A DNA stretch of 64,000 nt from Isoetes taiwanensis (lineage: Eukaryota > Streptophyta > Lycopodiopsida > Isoetales > Isoetaceae): the NCBI GenBank assembly GCA_021234155.1, contig JAJEKV010000011.1:928001-992000 (forward strand), written 5' to 3'. Position 1 is the first letter of the stretch. Each line of letters begins with the position of its first letter. Positions 34,215-45,700 of this stretch are shown here, piece after piece. The notes under the pieces are model-generated. The model saw nothing but the letters and a program-made list of their open reading frames with translations, had not been told where the DNA came from and did not search any database. The translations under genes were made by a program, and so were the position numbers.

Positions 34215-35716
34215 TAATAACCATTAAAGGAAATTAAGAACTAAATAGGATTAATTAGGCTAATTACTGTTTTGGTAAGGCGCCACCTGCCCCAATCGAT
34301 TGGCCAGCATGGGGGTTTCCAAGTTAGGCTGTCAACCTGATCCCTATCTCTGTGTTGACTCCCTCAATTCGGCCAAAGAAGGAGCAGGAGCTGAGCGCCA
34401 TCATACCTATCGAGCCACCATACCAAGTCGAACTGTGGAAAAAGCTGAACCCTCAACTCCCAGGAGATGGAAGCGCCCCATGGTAACGAGTCCAGCCAGA
34501 ACTCAGGTGGGTGTCCAGGATAGCCGTGAATTCTAGATAACGCCCCTATTGGGCCTTGGTTGTGTTTGTCTCTCTGCTCTCTTTGTGTTTCAATCATAGG
34601 AACTAACCCTTGATTGTAAAAGTAAGTTCTCTTTATATTCGATTCTGGTTCTTGCTCTGAAAGGATGGATTGTTAGTTCTTTGTCTAGTTTTACTCTGAA
34701 ATGGGGGGGATTACGGGGGGTAGAGACCTCTGAACCATGTATTGTAGTATGCTCCTAGATAGCGCCCTGTAGAGTCCCATTAATTGCGGCCTGTGCACAA
34801 GAGCCCACCGGGTCCTAGATGCTATGGACTGGCTTAGCACCAGACAAGGAACACAGTGGTGAAGTGGGGGTGGGGTCTTGCACGAACATAAAAGGCTCCT
34901 GAGACTCCTACAGTGGGCTAGGCCTAATAGCCGGCCAAATGAAGCTAGGGCGCTAATGAGCAGTGCCGGTATGGGTCTGACACTCCCTGGGTACAGAGGT
35001 GTGACCCGCATGGGGCATCCTGTACTTTGAGTAGATTTAGGGTGAGTAAGTCGGGTACGGATGCGGGGGTCGCTGATGCGGCACGTATTCTCTAGCTCAC
35101 CCATGGAACCACTGTGATTCTGGAAGGGGACGCTTCCCCGACCTGCCTCATCGGACCAGGAGTCATGAACCTGGAGTAGGCTCAAAGGGTGATACCTTGA
35201 ACCTGCGTCTCCGGAAGGCTATAGCGAAGCCATAGCATGAATTGACCCATCTGCAAAGTGTGCACTGGGGAGGGGCGGATGGAGTGGACAACTCTAGCCG
35301 ATGTTCTATGCGATAACGCCATGCCAAGACTTCTGTCTGGCTGATCTCTTGAGGCCCGGCGAGGCCGGGCCGATCCTCACTTTGGAGTCCGAGTAGGGGA
35401 ACCTGGGGTTTGGGCGTTTTCTTAGGTTTAGATGCATATTCTATGCCGTTGGTATTTGGATGGATGCGCCACCCTTCGTGGTGGTTATTTATATATGTTT
35501 ATGCTGTGTGCTAACCCTTGTATTCATGCTTCCGCGACGTAGGAGTCCCATTGAAGGCGTGGGCCGAATGACCCCTTCGTGTCCTTCTTTCGGGCATCAT
35601 TTCATAGATGGCCCGAAATAGACGGAGGGCCCTGCTCATGGTGAGACGATCGCCATGGGAGGGGAAAGTCCCCGTATGTATACGGCCGAGGTCGTATATA
35701 TTCAGAGAGCATCACA

Positions 35717-36150
35717 ACTATAGCAATGGGAAACATCGAACTTCCTGTAGCAACCAATAGTGCATTAGATTGCCATCTCCCAAGCCGATTATGCAGATCC
35801 AATCCCCTGTGTTTTAATTCTCAATCATTCGGCCGTTTTATAGTTGATTCCAGCGGTTATGGTAGCAGGAATACAGCTCGGTGGTCTATGTACAGAAGTT
35901 ACCATATTTGAATATATCCTTGGCTCCAACGATGCCACCTTGTTTACAATGTATAATAGTAATAATGGCCCTTCATGAACCATTGCTTAAAAGCTTAACT
36001 TGCCCTTCATGAACCATTGCTTAACCTTAACTTATGTAATACTAGACCTTTGCAAACCATTGAAACCTTCCCATCACATAATAATGATTAGATGTTAACT
36101 GCATGAATATCTCTGTGATCTTCCCCTACCATCTATTATGCAATGACAAT
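35717..36150. other. Presumed continuation of copia-3 LTR and flank, with a 33-bp tandem duplication
   Basis: By the target-duplication logic the copia-3 LTR resumes at 35717, but with no partner its end cannot be placed. GCCCTTCATGAACCATTGCT is present twice in tandem (35968-36033). Confidence 0.45.
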
Positions 36151-36857
36151 TTCTAACAGCTTAATGGTTTGCCATTGCGTGTGGGCATGGCATGAGCTTG
36201 ACACCTCTTCGGTGATGCGTCACCTTCAATGGGGTTCAAGTCAAATACGGGCAGTGGCCCTCTAGCCGCCTGTGATGTGCATGCATGCCACTGGAGGGGA
36301 GGTGACTCTCCTCCTGCCTCATCGGGACTGAGGAGATGCAACCCAGCAGTAGCCCTCTTGGCTATGCACCTGGCAGGCTACGGTCCAGTCCCAAGACTTT
36401 TCAACCTACTCTGCAAAGTGTGCACGGGAGGGGCGGATGGAGTGGACTACCCAACAACCATGTTCTTATGCCAGCCCAATCCATTTGCCATGAATTCAGT
36501 CTGCATTGACTTTTGGAGGCCCAAGCTGTCAGTCGATCCCCCATGAGTCTGAGCACTGGGTAGGATTCCCCTCTATGCTATTATTTATGTTGTTGTTACG
36601 CATGTTAAGTTATGATGTATTCGCCCTTCGAGGTGACTTCATTGATGTATTGATGTCATGTGCTCATGTTCATTTGCGCTTCCGCAGCTAGGTCAATCCC
36701 GAAGGAAGACGGGGCAAATGACACATCCACTCTTCCTCTCTGACCCAGTTCTTGGGATTGGTGTCAAGTGGATGGCCCCTACCAGTTTGGCTGCCAGGGG
36801 GATGAACTTTGGCTTCTGATATGATGTGAGCATCGTAGAAGAAGTTGGGGACGTCAC
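36150..36857 (+). repeat. Diverged LTR remnant related to the gypsy LTR
   Basis: The region shares CTGCAAAGTGTGCAC, GGAGGGGCGGATGGAGTGGA, a CTGCCTCATCGG block and a GGGACGTCACA end with the gypsy LTRs, with many differences. No internal region is attached, so it looks like an old solo or fragmentary LTR of a related family. Confidence 0.65.
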
Positions 36858-37414
36858 AACATAGGTGGCATATGCTCATGTGATAAAGGTGAATTCCCTG
36901 GGGTTTAAAGACATTAGATCATTTATTGGAACATATGACATATACCATATTGTGATAACAATCCTGATGAAGTTGCATATAACTGATGTATTCACAATCT
37001 TCATATTTTATCCAATGGTTGATGGTTTCATAATGCCCCTTTAAAATCGAGTCAATAGGGGCCAGTTTGACTCGAGAAAGAACCTAGATGGGCGACCAGG
37101 ATCTATGCAGGGGGAATATATTCCCAGATGTGCCACCATCGAATGACCCAAAAACAATAATACATGCTTAAACAATAATACATATAATACCAATGAGACA
37201 TGACCAAACTTCCAAAGACCGCTCCCCAAACCACTCCCCAAACATACACTAGTTCGTTAACTATCATGCATAAAAACCTAGAACAAAAGAAGAGAATGCA
37301 AATTCGAGGAGATCTAGAAAAAGGAATGAGTGAAGAAGGATGTGAAACTTCGTAAAGTTGCTATATTTTACCATTTTTTAAAATCTGGATTCGATGGTTT
37401 ACTGGGATGCGTAC
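36858..37414. other. Gene-free spacer
   Basis: No gene or element end is recognised. It ends in CGTAC, the target duplicated by copia-2. Confidence 0.5.
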
Positions 37415-37721
37415 TGTCGAGATATATGATATCGAGATCACCATCTTGCCGCTAGACGTGATGTACCAGCACTTACAGCACTTATAGCACTCAGCACATA
37501 AGTGCTGACTAAGCACCTATCAGAGTCTAGCAACGGCCCACCACTTGTCATAATTAGCTACGGCATAATTAGGAGTGGTTGGTTACGGGAGCAATTAATA
37601 TTGCCTGCCCTTTGTATATCTTGTATTCTCACATACGTTCAATACAATTCCAATTTGCTTTTGTTTTGGGAGCTTGCGCTCTCGGATATCGCCGTGCATC
37701 CCTTTCTCTCCCGTTTTGACA
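37415..37721 (+). repeat. Copia-2 5' LTR
   Basis: 307 bp, identical by eye to 41730-42036. It contains short internal repeats of AGCACTTA-type sequence near its start. Confidence 0.95.
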
Positions 37722-37734
37722 TGGTATCAGAGCA
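37722..37734 (+). promoter_or_regulatory. Copia-2 primer-binding site
   Basis: TGGTATCAGAGC directly after the 5' LTR, a perfect match to plant initiator-Met tRNA. Confidence 0.93.
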
Positions 37735-37771
37735 CTAGGTGTGCTGAGATTGATTCAAGATCAACACAGCA

Positions 37772-39012
37772 ATGGAGAAGGATGCAAGCTACAACCAGAT
37801 TACCTTCCCTGGCGGTCGTGTGATTCAAATCTTCGATGGCACAGGTTTCCAGCAATGGAAGAGAAGAATGACTCTCATTCTTAAGGCTGAAGGAGTTTGG
37901 GGAATTGTTAGTGGCCAAGAACCAGCACCCGAGCTTACAGCAGATGGCAAGAATAAATCTGTTCTTGATGCTTGGCAGCGCCGGGATGACAAGGCTATGG
38001 CTACGATTGGGCTTTCTGTTGCTGAATCTCTTCTTGATGAGGTTCAAAAGGAGAACAGCCATGATATATGGAATGCTCTCATCCAAGAGCATGAAAAGAA
38101 GACCCATACACAAATTGGGCATTTATATGCTGAAGTGGTGAATATGCGCTGGGAAGAGACCGAGAGTCTTGACAAATTCGCAGACTGCATGAAGAACACC
38201 TTTCGGCAAATTGAAGCCTCTGGAGAAGAGAATAAGATCTCTCCTTCATTGCAATTATTCTTCTTTCTTAGATACTTACCCAATTCTTTCCATGCTTTGC
38301 GCAGCAATCTCATGCAAATTGCCGACATGGATCTCAATCGTGCAATCACTTCCGTCAAGGAGGAGATTATGATGAGGAAGGATGCTGGGATTATCAAAGA
38401 CGAGCACAATGCTTTCTTTGCAGGTCATTCTGAGCCTAAATCCTATGCAAAAGGGAATGAAAAAGCTAAGAAAAAGAAGAATAACAAGATGTGACAACGC
38501 CTTCAAGGGTCGACAAACAAAGGCCTGACATCAAGCAGCAGGTTTGTGACTATTGCAAGAAAGGCAATCATACCGCAGCAGAGTGTAGGAAGAAGATGAA
38601 GGATCTTGAGCACAAACTGAAAGCTTTGGAGACAAACAAAGCTTCAGCCAATGTGGCCCAAATTGTTGAAGAAGTAAGCGTAGCCAATGTGGTTCCTTGC
38701 AGCCCGGATTATGTTTATCTTTGTAAACAAGTGGCAGCCCCTCGCTCTATCAAATTCATCATGGATTCTGGTGCTACAGCTCATATTAGTTGGCACAAAG
38801 ATTGGTTTGAAAGTTTCAGACCTACCTCTTCCAATCACATTGTTCAAATCGGCGACAATAGTGAGCATCAAATCTGCGGAATGGGTGACATTCAAGTACC
38901 CACAAGTCTTGGTAATTTCACTTTAAAAGGGGTAATGTATGCTCCTACTTTGCGTAAAGATCTGATTTACATTTGCACGCGTCTTCGATATGGGCACAAG
39001 AGTTATCTTTGA
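37772..39012 (+). pseudogene. Copia-2 gag and protease, one frame change
   Basis: 37772-38494 is gag from ATG (MEKDASYNQITFPGG, FDGTGFQQWKRRM, LDEVQKENSHDIWNAL, QLFFFLRYLP). The frame shifts at about 38490 in an A/K-rich stretch. Coding goes on in the next frame with a CCHC knuckle (CDYCKKGNHTAAEC), the protease DSGA motif (FIMDSGATAHISWHKDW), and GVMYAPTLRKDLI. It stops at 39012, where the GAG-pre-integrase should begin. Confidence 0.9.
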
Positions 39013-39173
39013 TAGTGATTTTGCATTGTTCGCAAACAAAGTTACGAGGAAAGAGCCTTGCTCGTGCTATTCGTCTGGGTAATCTCTACCATTTGGGCCA
39101 AGAATATGCTGACCAAGTTGTTCTTGTAGCTGCTGGTGGTAATGGTACCCTGTGATCACGTGGCATAAGAGGC

Positions 39174-40910
39174 TTGGACACATCGGTCTTAAAGCAATCA
39201 ATCAGCTGCCTCAACTTTGTAGCGGTTTTGATCTTCATCGACACCCTACTCTTGCAAGTTGTGAGGCTTGTGCATTGGGCAAACAAAGACCATGAGATCC
39301 TTTACTCTCATTGGCTCTCGTGCTTCGCTCTTCTTCTTGAACTAGTACACACGGATCTTTGTGGTCCAACTCATGTTCCTTCTCTTTCGGGTGCCTATTA
39401 TTTTCTGACATTCATTGATGATTTGAGCAGGAAAACATGGGTCTATTTCTTGAAGCGGAAATCTGATGCATTTGCCCATTTCCAAGAATGGAAAGCGCTT
39501 GTTGAGAATCAAGTAGCCCATCAGATTAAGAAGCTCAGATCTGATAATGGTGGAGAATTTACCAGTCAAGCATTCAATCATTTTTGTGCTGATCATGGTA
39601 TTGAGCGCCAACTTACCGAGCCTCATACTCCACAACATAATGGCGTTGCTGAACGGAAGAATCGCAGCATTGTTGACATGGCACGTTGCTTGCTCGCTCA
39701 ATCCTCAACACCCATTCAATTTTGGGCTGAAGCAGTAAGGTATTCAGTTTACCTTCTCAATAGATTGCCCACTGTTGCTGTCAAAAACCAGACTCCTGAA
39801 GAAGCTTTCACCGGCATAAAGCCAAATTTGTCTCGCTTGCGTGTCTTTGGATGTGCTGCCTTTATGCTTATTCCCAAAGCTAATCGCAAGAAACTTGAGC
39901 ATACCAGCCAGAAAATGATCTTTGTGGGTTTCTCTGACCAGTGCAAGCATGGTTATAGGCTGATTGATCCGGATACCAAGAAGCTTTGTGTTAGTCGCGA
40001 TGTTATTTTTCATGAAGATGTTTCGGCATTTCAGCAAGGTTCAAAAACTCCTAATGTGGAATTTATTGATATCTCTGCATGGATAACAGATGACGCCATA
40101 GCTTCCAATCCATCGGACTCAGTTTCTGATATTCCAGCACCTGCAGCAGTTCCAGCACCTGCAGCGGTCCCAGCACCTGCAGTGCTTACAGCACCCATGT
40201 TTCCTGATCACGGCGCAGATCTTGACACATCCGATCCAGGAGGAGATCTTGACCCATCTGATCCAGGAGGTGATTTTGATCATCCTGATGGCACCATCAG
40301 CAGCTACAAAGCGCGCCTGGTTGCACAGGGTTTCAGCCAGCAATATGGCATTGATTACTTGGAAACATTTTCTCCAGTGGTCAAAATGATGAGCATTCGC
40401 ATTCTTCTTGCATTTGCTGCTCATCATAATCTTGAGGTTCATCAAACAGATGTCAAGACAGCATTTCTTAATGGCAAACTTGATGAAGAAATATATATGA
40501 AGCAACCTCAGGGTTATGTCAAAGCTGGTGCTGAGCATTTAGTATGCAAATTGACGAAGGCACTTTATGGGTTAAAGCAAGCATCACGTGCTTGGTACAA
40601 GACCATAGATTCTTTCTTCAAAGACCAAGGATTCCAGCCTATTGAGGCTGATTCTAATGTCTACATCCGTCGTCAAGGCAAGTTCTTACTCATCATTGCT
40701 TTGTATGTGGATGATTCCTTGCTCATAGGTAATAATAATGAGCACATTGCTGAATTCAAGACAAAGCTTGCTGCCAAGTTTCCAATGGTAGACTTGGGAG
40801 AAGCTCGCTATTGTTTGGGTTTGCAAATTGCAAGAGACCGGACAAATGGGATTCTTCATATCTCTCAAAAGAAGTACATTGAAGAAATGCTTGCGCTTTG
40901 GCATGGCTGA
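39174..40910 (+). CDS. Copia-2 integrase and reverse transcriptase
   Basis: Integrase: LVHTDLCGP, FIDDLSRK, LRSDNGGEFTSQAF and PHTPQHNGVAERKNR give the D, D and E residues. The C-terminal part has LSRLRVFGCAAFM and CVSRDVIFHEDV. A linker with tandem PAPAAV and SDPGGDLD repeats runs directly into [16 protein letters not shown]. About 80 residues at the start of the copia RT domain, including the usual WVFKIK block, are therefore missing. RT then has DVKTAFLNG, YGLKQASRAWY and ALYVDDSLL. The frame breaks at 40910 near KKYIEEML. Confidence 0.92.
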   Translation: MDTSVLKQSISCLNFVAVLIFIDTLLLQVVRLVHWANKDHEILYSHWLSCFALLLELVHTDLCGPTHVPSLSGAYYFLTFIDDLSRKTWVYFLKRKSDAFAHFQEWKALVENQVAHQIKKLRSDNGGEFTSQAFNHFCADHGIERQLTEPHTPQHNGVAERKNRSIVDMARCLLAQSSTPIQFWAEAVRYSVYLLNRLPTVAVKNQTPEEAFTGIKPNLSRLRVFGCAAFMLIPKANRKKLEHTSQKMIFVGFSDQCKHGYRLIDPDTKKLCVSRDVIFHEDVSAFQQGSKTPNVEFIDISAWITDDAIASNPSDSVSDIPAPAAVPAPAAVPAPAVLTAPMFPDHGADLDTSDPGGDLDPSDPGGDFDHPDGTISSYKARLVAQGFSQQYGIDYLETFSPVVKMMSIRILLAFAAHHNLEVHQTDVKTAFLNGKLDEEIYMKQPQGYVKAGAEHLVCKLTKALYGLKQASRAWYKTIDSFFKDQGFQPIEADSNVYIRRQGKFLLIIALYVDDSLLIGNNNEHIAEFKTKLAAKFPMVDLGEARYCLGLQIARDRTNGILHISQKKYIEEMLALWHG

Positions 40911-41696
40911 TTGCAATCCATCTAAAGTTCCTATGACTCAGGTACTCTTCTCACTAAGAAAGATTGTCCACAACTGATCTTTGAACGTCTTTCTATGGCA
41001 AAAGTTCCATTTTCGCAATTGATTGGCGACCTCATGTATTGCATGGTTTGCACGGACCGATATTGCATTTCTTTGTTATAGCTCTCGACCAATTTTCAGC
41101 AGATCAGGTCATAAGCATTGGGAAATGGCCAAGCACATTCTCCGCTACTTAAAGGGTAACCGCTGATTATGGCCTTACATATCGCAGCAATAGTGATGCT
41201 TTTTCATTGTCGACATATAGTGATTCCTCACTTAGCGATGTGATAGACAACTCAGGTCCACATCAGGCATTTGTTTTCTGCTTGCCAATGCTGCCATTGC
41301 TTGGATCAGCAAGAAAGCGGGGGCATGTATCTCTTTCATCCAGGCGAGTATGTTGCGGCATCTACGCTGGCCCGTGAGATCATTAGTTTCAAGGACTTTC
41401 TTGCCGGCATTGGGCAATGCACTCCTGGACCAGCAAGGATGCTCATGGATAACAAAGGTGGCATTGATTGGTGCTCCTCTGAAGTTCGACATCCAAAGTC
41501 TAAGCATGTTCCCAAGCATTATCATTTTGTAAGGGACCTTGTGGCTGATAAGCAGGTTCAGATTGAGCATGTTCCTACACGGGACAATACCGCAGATCTC
41601 TTGACTAAGCCTTTGGCTCGTGAGCTCTTTGAGCAACATCGACTTGGTATTGGTCTTGATAGATTCCAGATCTCATCTCCAGGAGGAGGAGGTTGA
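40905..41696 (+). pseudogene. Copia-2 RNase H, broken
   Basis: Fragments in three frames. ADCNPSKVPM follows the RT break. The last frame (41271-41696) carries EYVAASTLAREI, MDNKGGIDWCS, KHVPKHYHFVRD, VPTRDNTADLLTKPLA, typical of the copia RNase H C-terminus. Confidence 0.88.
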
Positions 41697-41729
41697 GCAT
41701 GGAGATGGTGACCTCTCATCAAGGAGGAG

Positions 41730-42036
41730 TGTCGAGATATATGATATCGAGATCACCATCTTGCCGCTAGACGTGATGTACCAGCACTTACAGCACTTAT
41801 AGCACTCAGCACATAAGTGCTGACTAAGCACCTATCAGAGTCTAGCAACGGCCCACCACTTGTCATAATTAGCTACGGCATAATTAGGAGTGGTTGGTTA
41901 CGGGAGCAATTAATATTGCCTGCCCTTTGTATATCTTGTATTCTCACATACGTTCAATACAATTCCAATTTGCTTTTGTTTTGGGAGCTTGCGCTCTCGG
42001 ATATCGCCGTGCATCCCTTTCTCTCCCGTTTTGACA
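41730..42036 (+). repeat. Copia-2 3' LTR
   Basis: 307 bp, identical by eye to the 5' LTR. Preceded by AAGGAGGAG and followed by CGTAC. Confidence 0.95.
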
Positions 42037-42041
42037 CGTAC

Positions 42042-42437
42042 GCTAAAGAACTTCATAAAATCGCCAAAATTTGATAATATTGCATTCCAATTATAGTAAA
42101 TTCGCCAAACTAATGGACATTTTACAGTAAAAAACTCAATTTTATGGTAAAACACCAATTCTACTAAATTCGTTTCATAAAAATGTTGGAAAAATAGGAA
42201 ACAATCGCCACCATTTCTATAGTTTAGAAGCAACTAGAGGATGATAAAGTCATCACTGAAGGAAACCTAATAAAACAATAAGGATCATAGTAAAATACTG
42301 ATCCAATTTTCTTTTCCTGTCCTTGATTAGTGCTCGATCCCTCCAAATGCTTGCTAGTTCCATACATATTAGTTGCATGGCAGGTAACATTCAGCCATGG
42401 AAATCAAGAAACTGCCAATTCATTATGGAAGCAGAAG
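42042..42437. other. Gene-free flank of copia-2
   Basis: AT-rich sequence with no ORF or element end recognised, apart from the CAGAAG at 42432-42437 that abuts the next element. Confidence 0.5.
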
Positions 42438-42542
42438 GGTGAAAGCATGCTACGGTATACCACTTTTGGAACCCTCAAAAGTACCTACACTGGGTACTTT
42501 TAAAACTGGTACTTTCTGTTTTTTCTTTCCATTAAAATCAAT

Positions 42543-42682
42543 GGCATCGATCCGAGCCGTCGGATCGGCATTCTGGGAAGGGGCGAGCTGCTATATGAGA
42601 CGTCATTCCAGTTGTAGCAGGTTATCGGCGTTCTTCTCACAGCAGCAGCAGTTCTCCATCTTTGCCTTTGACTCCCTCCTCA
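42543..42682 (+). repeat. PAT-like element repeat A1
   Basis: 140 bp, nearly identical to 49868-50009. It begins GGCATCGATCCGAG and carries the palindrome CGATCCGAgccgTCGGATCG at 42548-42567. Confidence 0.93.
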
Positions 42683-45600
42683 AAGATTCGCTTCACGCGA
42701 TACCGTTCTACTCAGCAGCGCTTCTTCCTCACATGGATCGAGATCCTTTTCTTCGAGAGCTAGCTGGGGTGGTTTTTCTCATCAGTCTGCTCGTCTTACT
42801 CTGGAAGGTATGGCCTCTTCTCCCCAATTGCCTGTCTGCACAGGTATAGCCCCTTTTTCGGTTGGTATTTTTCCGCTTGTTGGCGGTTGTAGGATGATTC
42901 TTTTGATTGGTTTATGAGATGGGCTGTCAGGAAGCAACATGCAGATTGATTGGGTCGGGTCCCTCCGGATCTGGTTTCTTTGGGGATTTGGTTTTCAGCT
43001 AGGTATGCAGGTTCATTTGGGAGATGGTGGTGGTTCGTCCAGTTTGTCTGATGCAACAAGCATGCTTTGTTTTTTGGGAAGAGATTTCATGGTTTGTTGG
43101 GGACATGCAGGTGCTTTTCCCGTTCGAGATCTAATCCATCTTAGCATATCTTAGCATGCAGGTTGCGATTCAGGTCAGCCCTTTGGCCCCTGCCTCCCCC
43201 CTCTGATCATCGCTTGGGATTCTTGTCTGGGCAGGCCCCAGCTTCAGCCCAGATATGCTCGCCGTTCTCCCAGGAGGGTCGATTTGCAGACCCTGGCAGC
43301 GGGTTCTTTGTGCAGCGCAGGGGACCTCGGTTGTTCAACCATTGGTCCAAGCACAGGCATCGGAAGAAGGAAAAAAGGGGGGGGGAGGTCTAATTTCTCT
43401 GGCTAGATCAGGAGCGGGACAGGATCATAAGCGATCTTGGCGGCGGAGTTCGACCCGGTAGGGGGGGCGGGGTTTAGCTTTTGCCTTTCGCAAAGTCTGA
43501 GCTCATGAGACGATCAGGCGATTTTATTTGCCGATTTCCTGGCTGGTCGATTCAGCCTCTCTTCCTCGTTTGCCATCTCTGCGGCTAGTTTCAGATGAGT
43601 TTTTATTTGGATTATCTCTGATCTTTTTTCGATTTCATGGTTGACATTTGTTTTATTTTTAGTCTTCGCTTATTGGTTCTTCTTTAGCTTTCACTACATG
43701 CATGGTTATGTTTAGGCTTAGCTTATCGATTGGTCTAATTTGGGCATGCATGGTGGGGCGTTCCTTGCATTAATTTTTGGTTTGCGGTCGGTTTTCATTA
43801 TGCTTATTTTATGGATGGTTGTTTTGGGTTGATTTATCCTCACCAATGTTTATTGAAAGCTTAATTGTAAATTTGGTCTTAGGTTTGTTTTTTGCCCAAC
43901 CCTTTTTAAGCCCCTTTCTTTCTCCTCTCATGCATTGCTCCTACTTTTTCCCCGGCTTGCTTTCTACGCTCTCATAGTAAAACCTTGCCGCATTCGATAT
44001 GGCTTTTGGTTGTCCTTGTTGTTCTCTGGATCACGGGCTCTGTTGGAGTTTTCTCACCCCTTCATCACCCCCATGGTTGACACATGGCGACATCATCTTT
44101 ACAGACGCTTGGAGGTGCTTCACCCCCCTCTGGGAAGCGGTTTTGCGATGGGGGGCGAGGACATCATCGGCCAGGTAGAGTTTTTCGATCATTATACCTT
44201 TATGCCTCCTTGTCTCCCTTAGCGGCCGAGTGTTTCGGGCTTTTCGGCGCGTGGATTCTCATCGCCATCGCTTTCTTGGCGATGTCATTCTACAATGGGG
44301 GCTTTCGTCCCTCGAGCCACTTTCTCTGAAGGAGATTCTTTACATCCTCAAGGCCTGCCCACCCCATTTTCTTCCCATATACCCGGCGTTAGGCATGGGG
44401 TGGCTGGCGTGATTCCTTTGAGGTTGGGTTGTGGTTTTTTGTAATAATCGGCATATCCGCCGTTCTAAGGAATAAGGGGGCAAAACCCCATTTGATTTTT
44501 TGTGCTATGTCTAAACTCTTTAGTTGTTTATCTGTGTTGGTAATGTTATGGATGGCTTAGTGCTTTAGGCGTTTTATAAGTTCCAATCGTATTTTTAGGT
44601 ATGGCTAGATTAAATTCTCATGGGGGATCGGGTGGCATTCTTATTTCACTTATGTGTATTTTTTGTAGACTTTAAATTCCTTTTTATGTTTCCTTTTTCA
44701 AAGTAGTGCTATGGTTGTTTTTTGCATCCGCCATATGTGCTAAGGGGTTGAAATTCTTGCATCATTATCTTAGATGGTTTCTTATTAAGTCTTGCATACT
44801 TCATGATTCTTACTTGGGGGGGGAGGCTAAGGTTCGCATGCATCCGGTTTTTCCCAATTATGTCTCAACTCTTTGGTGGTTGTATTTGTGTTTTTAACGT
44901 TGTGGATGGCTCATTGCTTTAGGCATTTTCCTATTATAAGTTCCTTCAGTATCTCTTCTATTTTGGCTAGACTAACTTCTCATGGGGGCCTAGGGTGGCA
45001 TTCTTATTTTCGGCTATGCGTAATTTTCGTAGACTTACATTTCATGTTTTTCCCTTTCAAGTTTGGTATTATGATTGTTTGGCATCCGACATATATAAGG
45101 GTTGATGGTTTTTGGTTTTGATGGGGGCGAAGTTCTTAATCCTTATTCTAATGGTTTTATTATTAGTTTTGTAGATTTCATGATTTTACTTTTAGGGGTG
45201 AGGCTTCCGGTCTTAGTTTTCTTTGCACCCCTGAGGGGGTACTTACAAAATATGTTTGTGGAAAGGGGGTATAGGCCCATCTAACATTGATATGCATTGG
45301 CAACAATGGTACTTATTTTTGGTCAGGCTACCTATGGGGATGATGTCATTCATTATAGTCTGTTTTTTTGCATAGCTTTTTCTATTCGTCTTGTGGTTTG
45401 TATTGTCTTCCCGGAAGGTTGCTCTCATCCTAACTATGTTGGCTTTTTATCTTGTCTTTGTTTTCGGGGAGGACCAAGAAATGGTACTTTGGTGTTTCTT
45501 TTCTTTGTGGCCCAAGGTTTTAGGGGTTTTTATTTGTTGTGTCCATAGGCTTAAGGTACATATCATGGGGCTTATGGGGTCGTGGCGTGCCTTTCCTCTT

Positions 45601-45700
45601 TTCCACCTCGTTTCATGCCGCAGATTTTTTTCTTTCGTATCTATTCTTACGTGTTCCTCGTTTGCGGGTTATTGAGCTCATCCCTTAAAACCCAGGAACC
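42683..45700 (+). other. Long leader of the PAT-like element
   Basis: 3 kb without an assignable gene. A short ORF from ATG 42735 encodes a hydrophobic segment (VVFLISLLVLLW) ending at a GTATGG that could be a splice donor. GT-rich, T-rich sequence follows. Blocks at about 44498-44720 and 44857-45080 are diverged direct repeats. Overlapping ORFs at 43935-44412 look partly coding but match nothing I recognise. Confidence 0.45.
44498..45080 (+). repeat. Two diverged direct repeats with a period of about 360 bp
   Basis: Shared blocks include ATGTCT(A/C)AACTCTTT, GGATGGCT, TTCTCATGGGGG and GGTGGCATTCTTATTT, found at 44498-44720 and again at 44857-45080 in the same order. Confidence 0.7.

Larger units (their letters stand above)
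17554..35716 (+). mobile_element. Histone-carrying Ty3/gypsy chromovirus, full length with nested insertions
   Basis: LTR edges: 17554-21328 and 31937-35716, both TGTGACG... to ...TCACA. Flanking 5-mers are ACTGT and ACTAT, a target duplication with one difference. A Met-type primer site follows the left LTR and a purine tract precedes the right LTR. Without its own insertions each LTR is about 1.67 kb. The internal region (21329-31936) has three accessory genes, then gag-protease-RT-RNase H-integrase-chromodomain. Later insertions are about 2.1 kb in the left LTR, a 599-bp hAT-type MITE, and a 2098-bp Helitron in the right LTR. The extra 5 kb before gag, with histone-fold domains, sets it apart from ordinary chromoviruses. 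Confidence 0.93.
31937..35716 (+). repeat. Gypsy 3' LTR with Helitron insertion
   Basis: LTR sequence at 31937-32116 and 34215-35716 (1682 bp), the partner of the 5' LTR. It ends GCATCACA and is followed by ACTAT. Confidence 0.92.
37415..42036 (+). mobile_element. Copia-2: young, complete Ty1/copia element with broken coding region
   Basis: Two 307-bp LTRs that appear identical base for base (37415-37721 and 41730-42036), starting TGTCGAG and ending TTTTGACA, are flanked by the perfect duplication CGTAC (37410-37414 and 42037-42041). The primer site TGGTATCAGAGC directly follows the left LTR. AAGGAGGAG directly precedes the right LTR. The interior codes gag, zinc knuckle, protease, integrase, RT and RNase H, but with frame changes and a deletion at the integrase-RT linker. 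Confidence 0.95.

Noticed and set aside
35968-36033. Target-site duplication from a 33-bp repeat
   Set aside because: The copies are directly adjacent with nothing inserted between them, so it is a simple tandem duplication.
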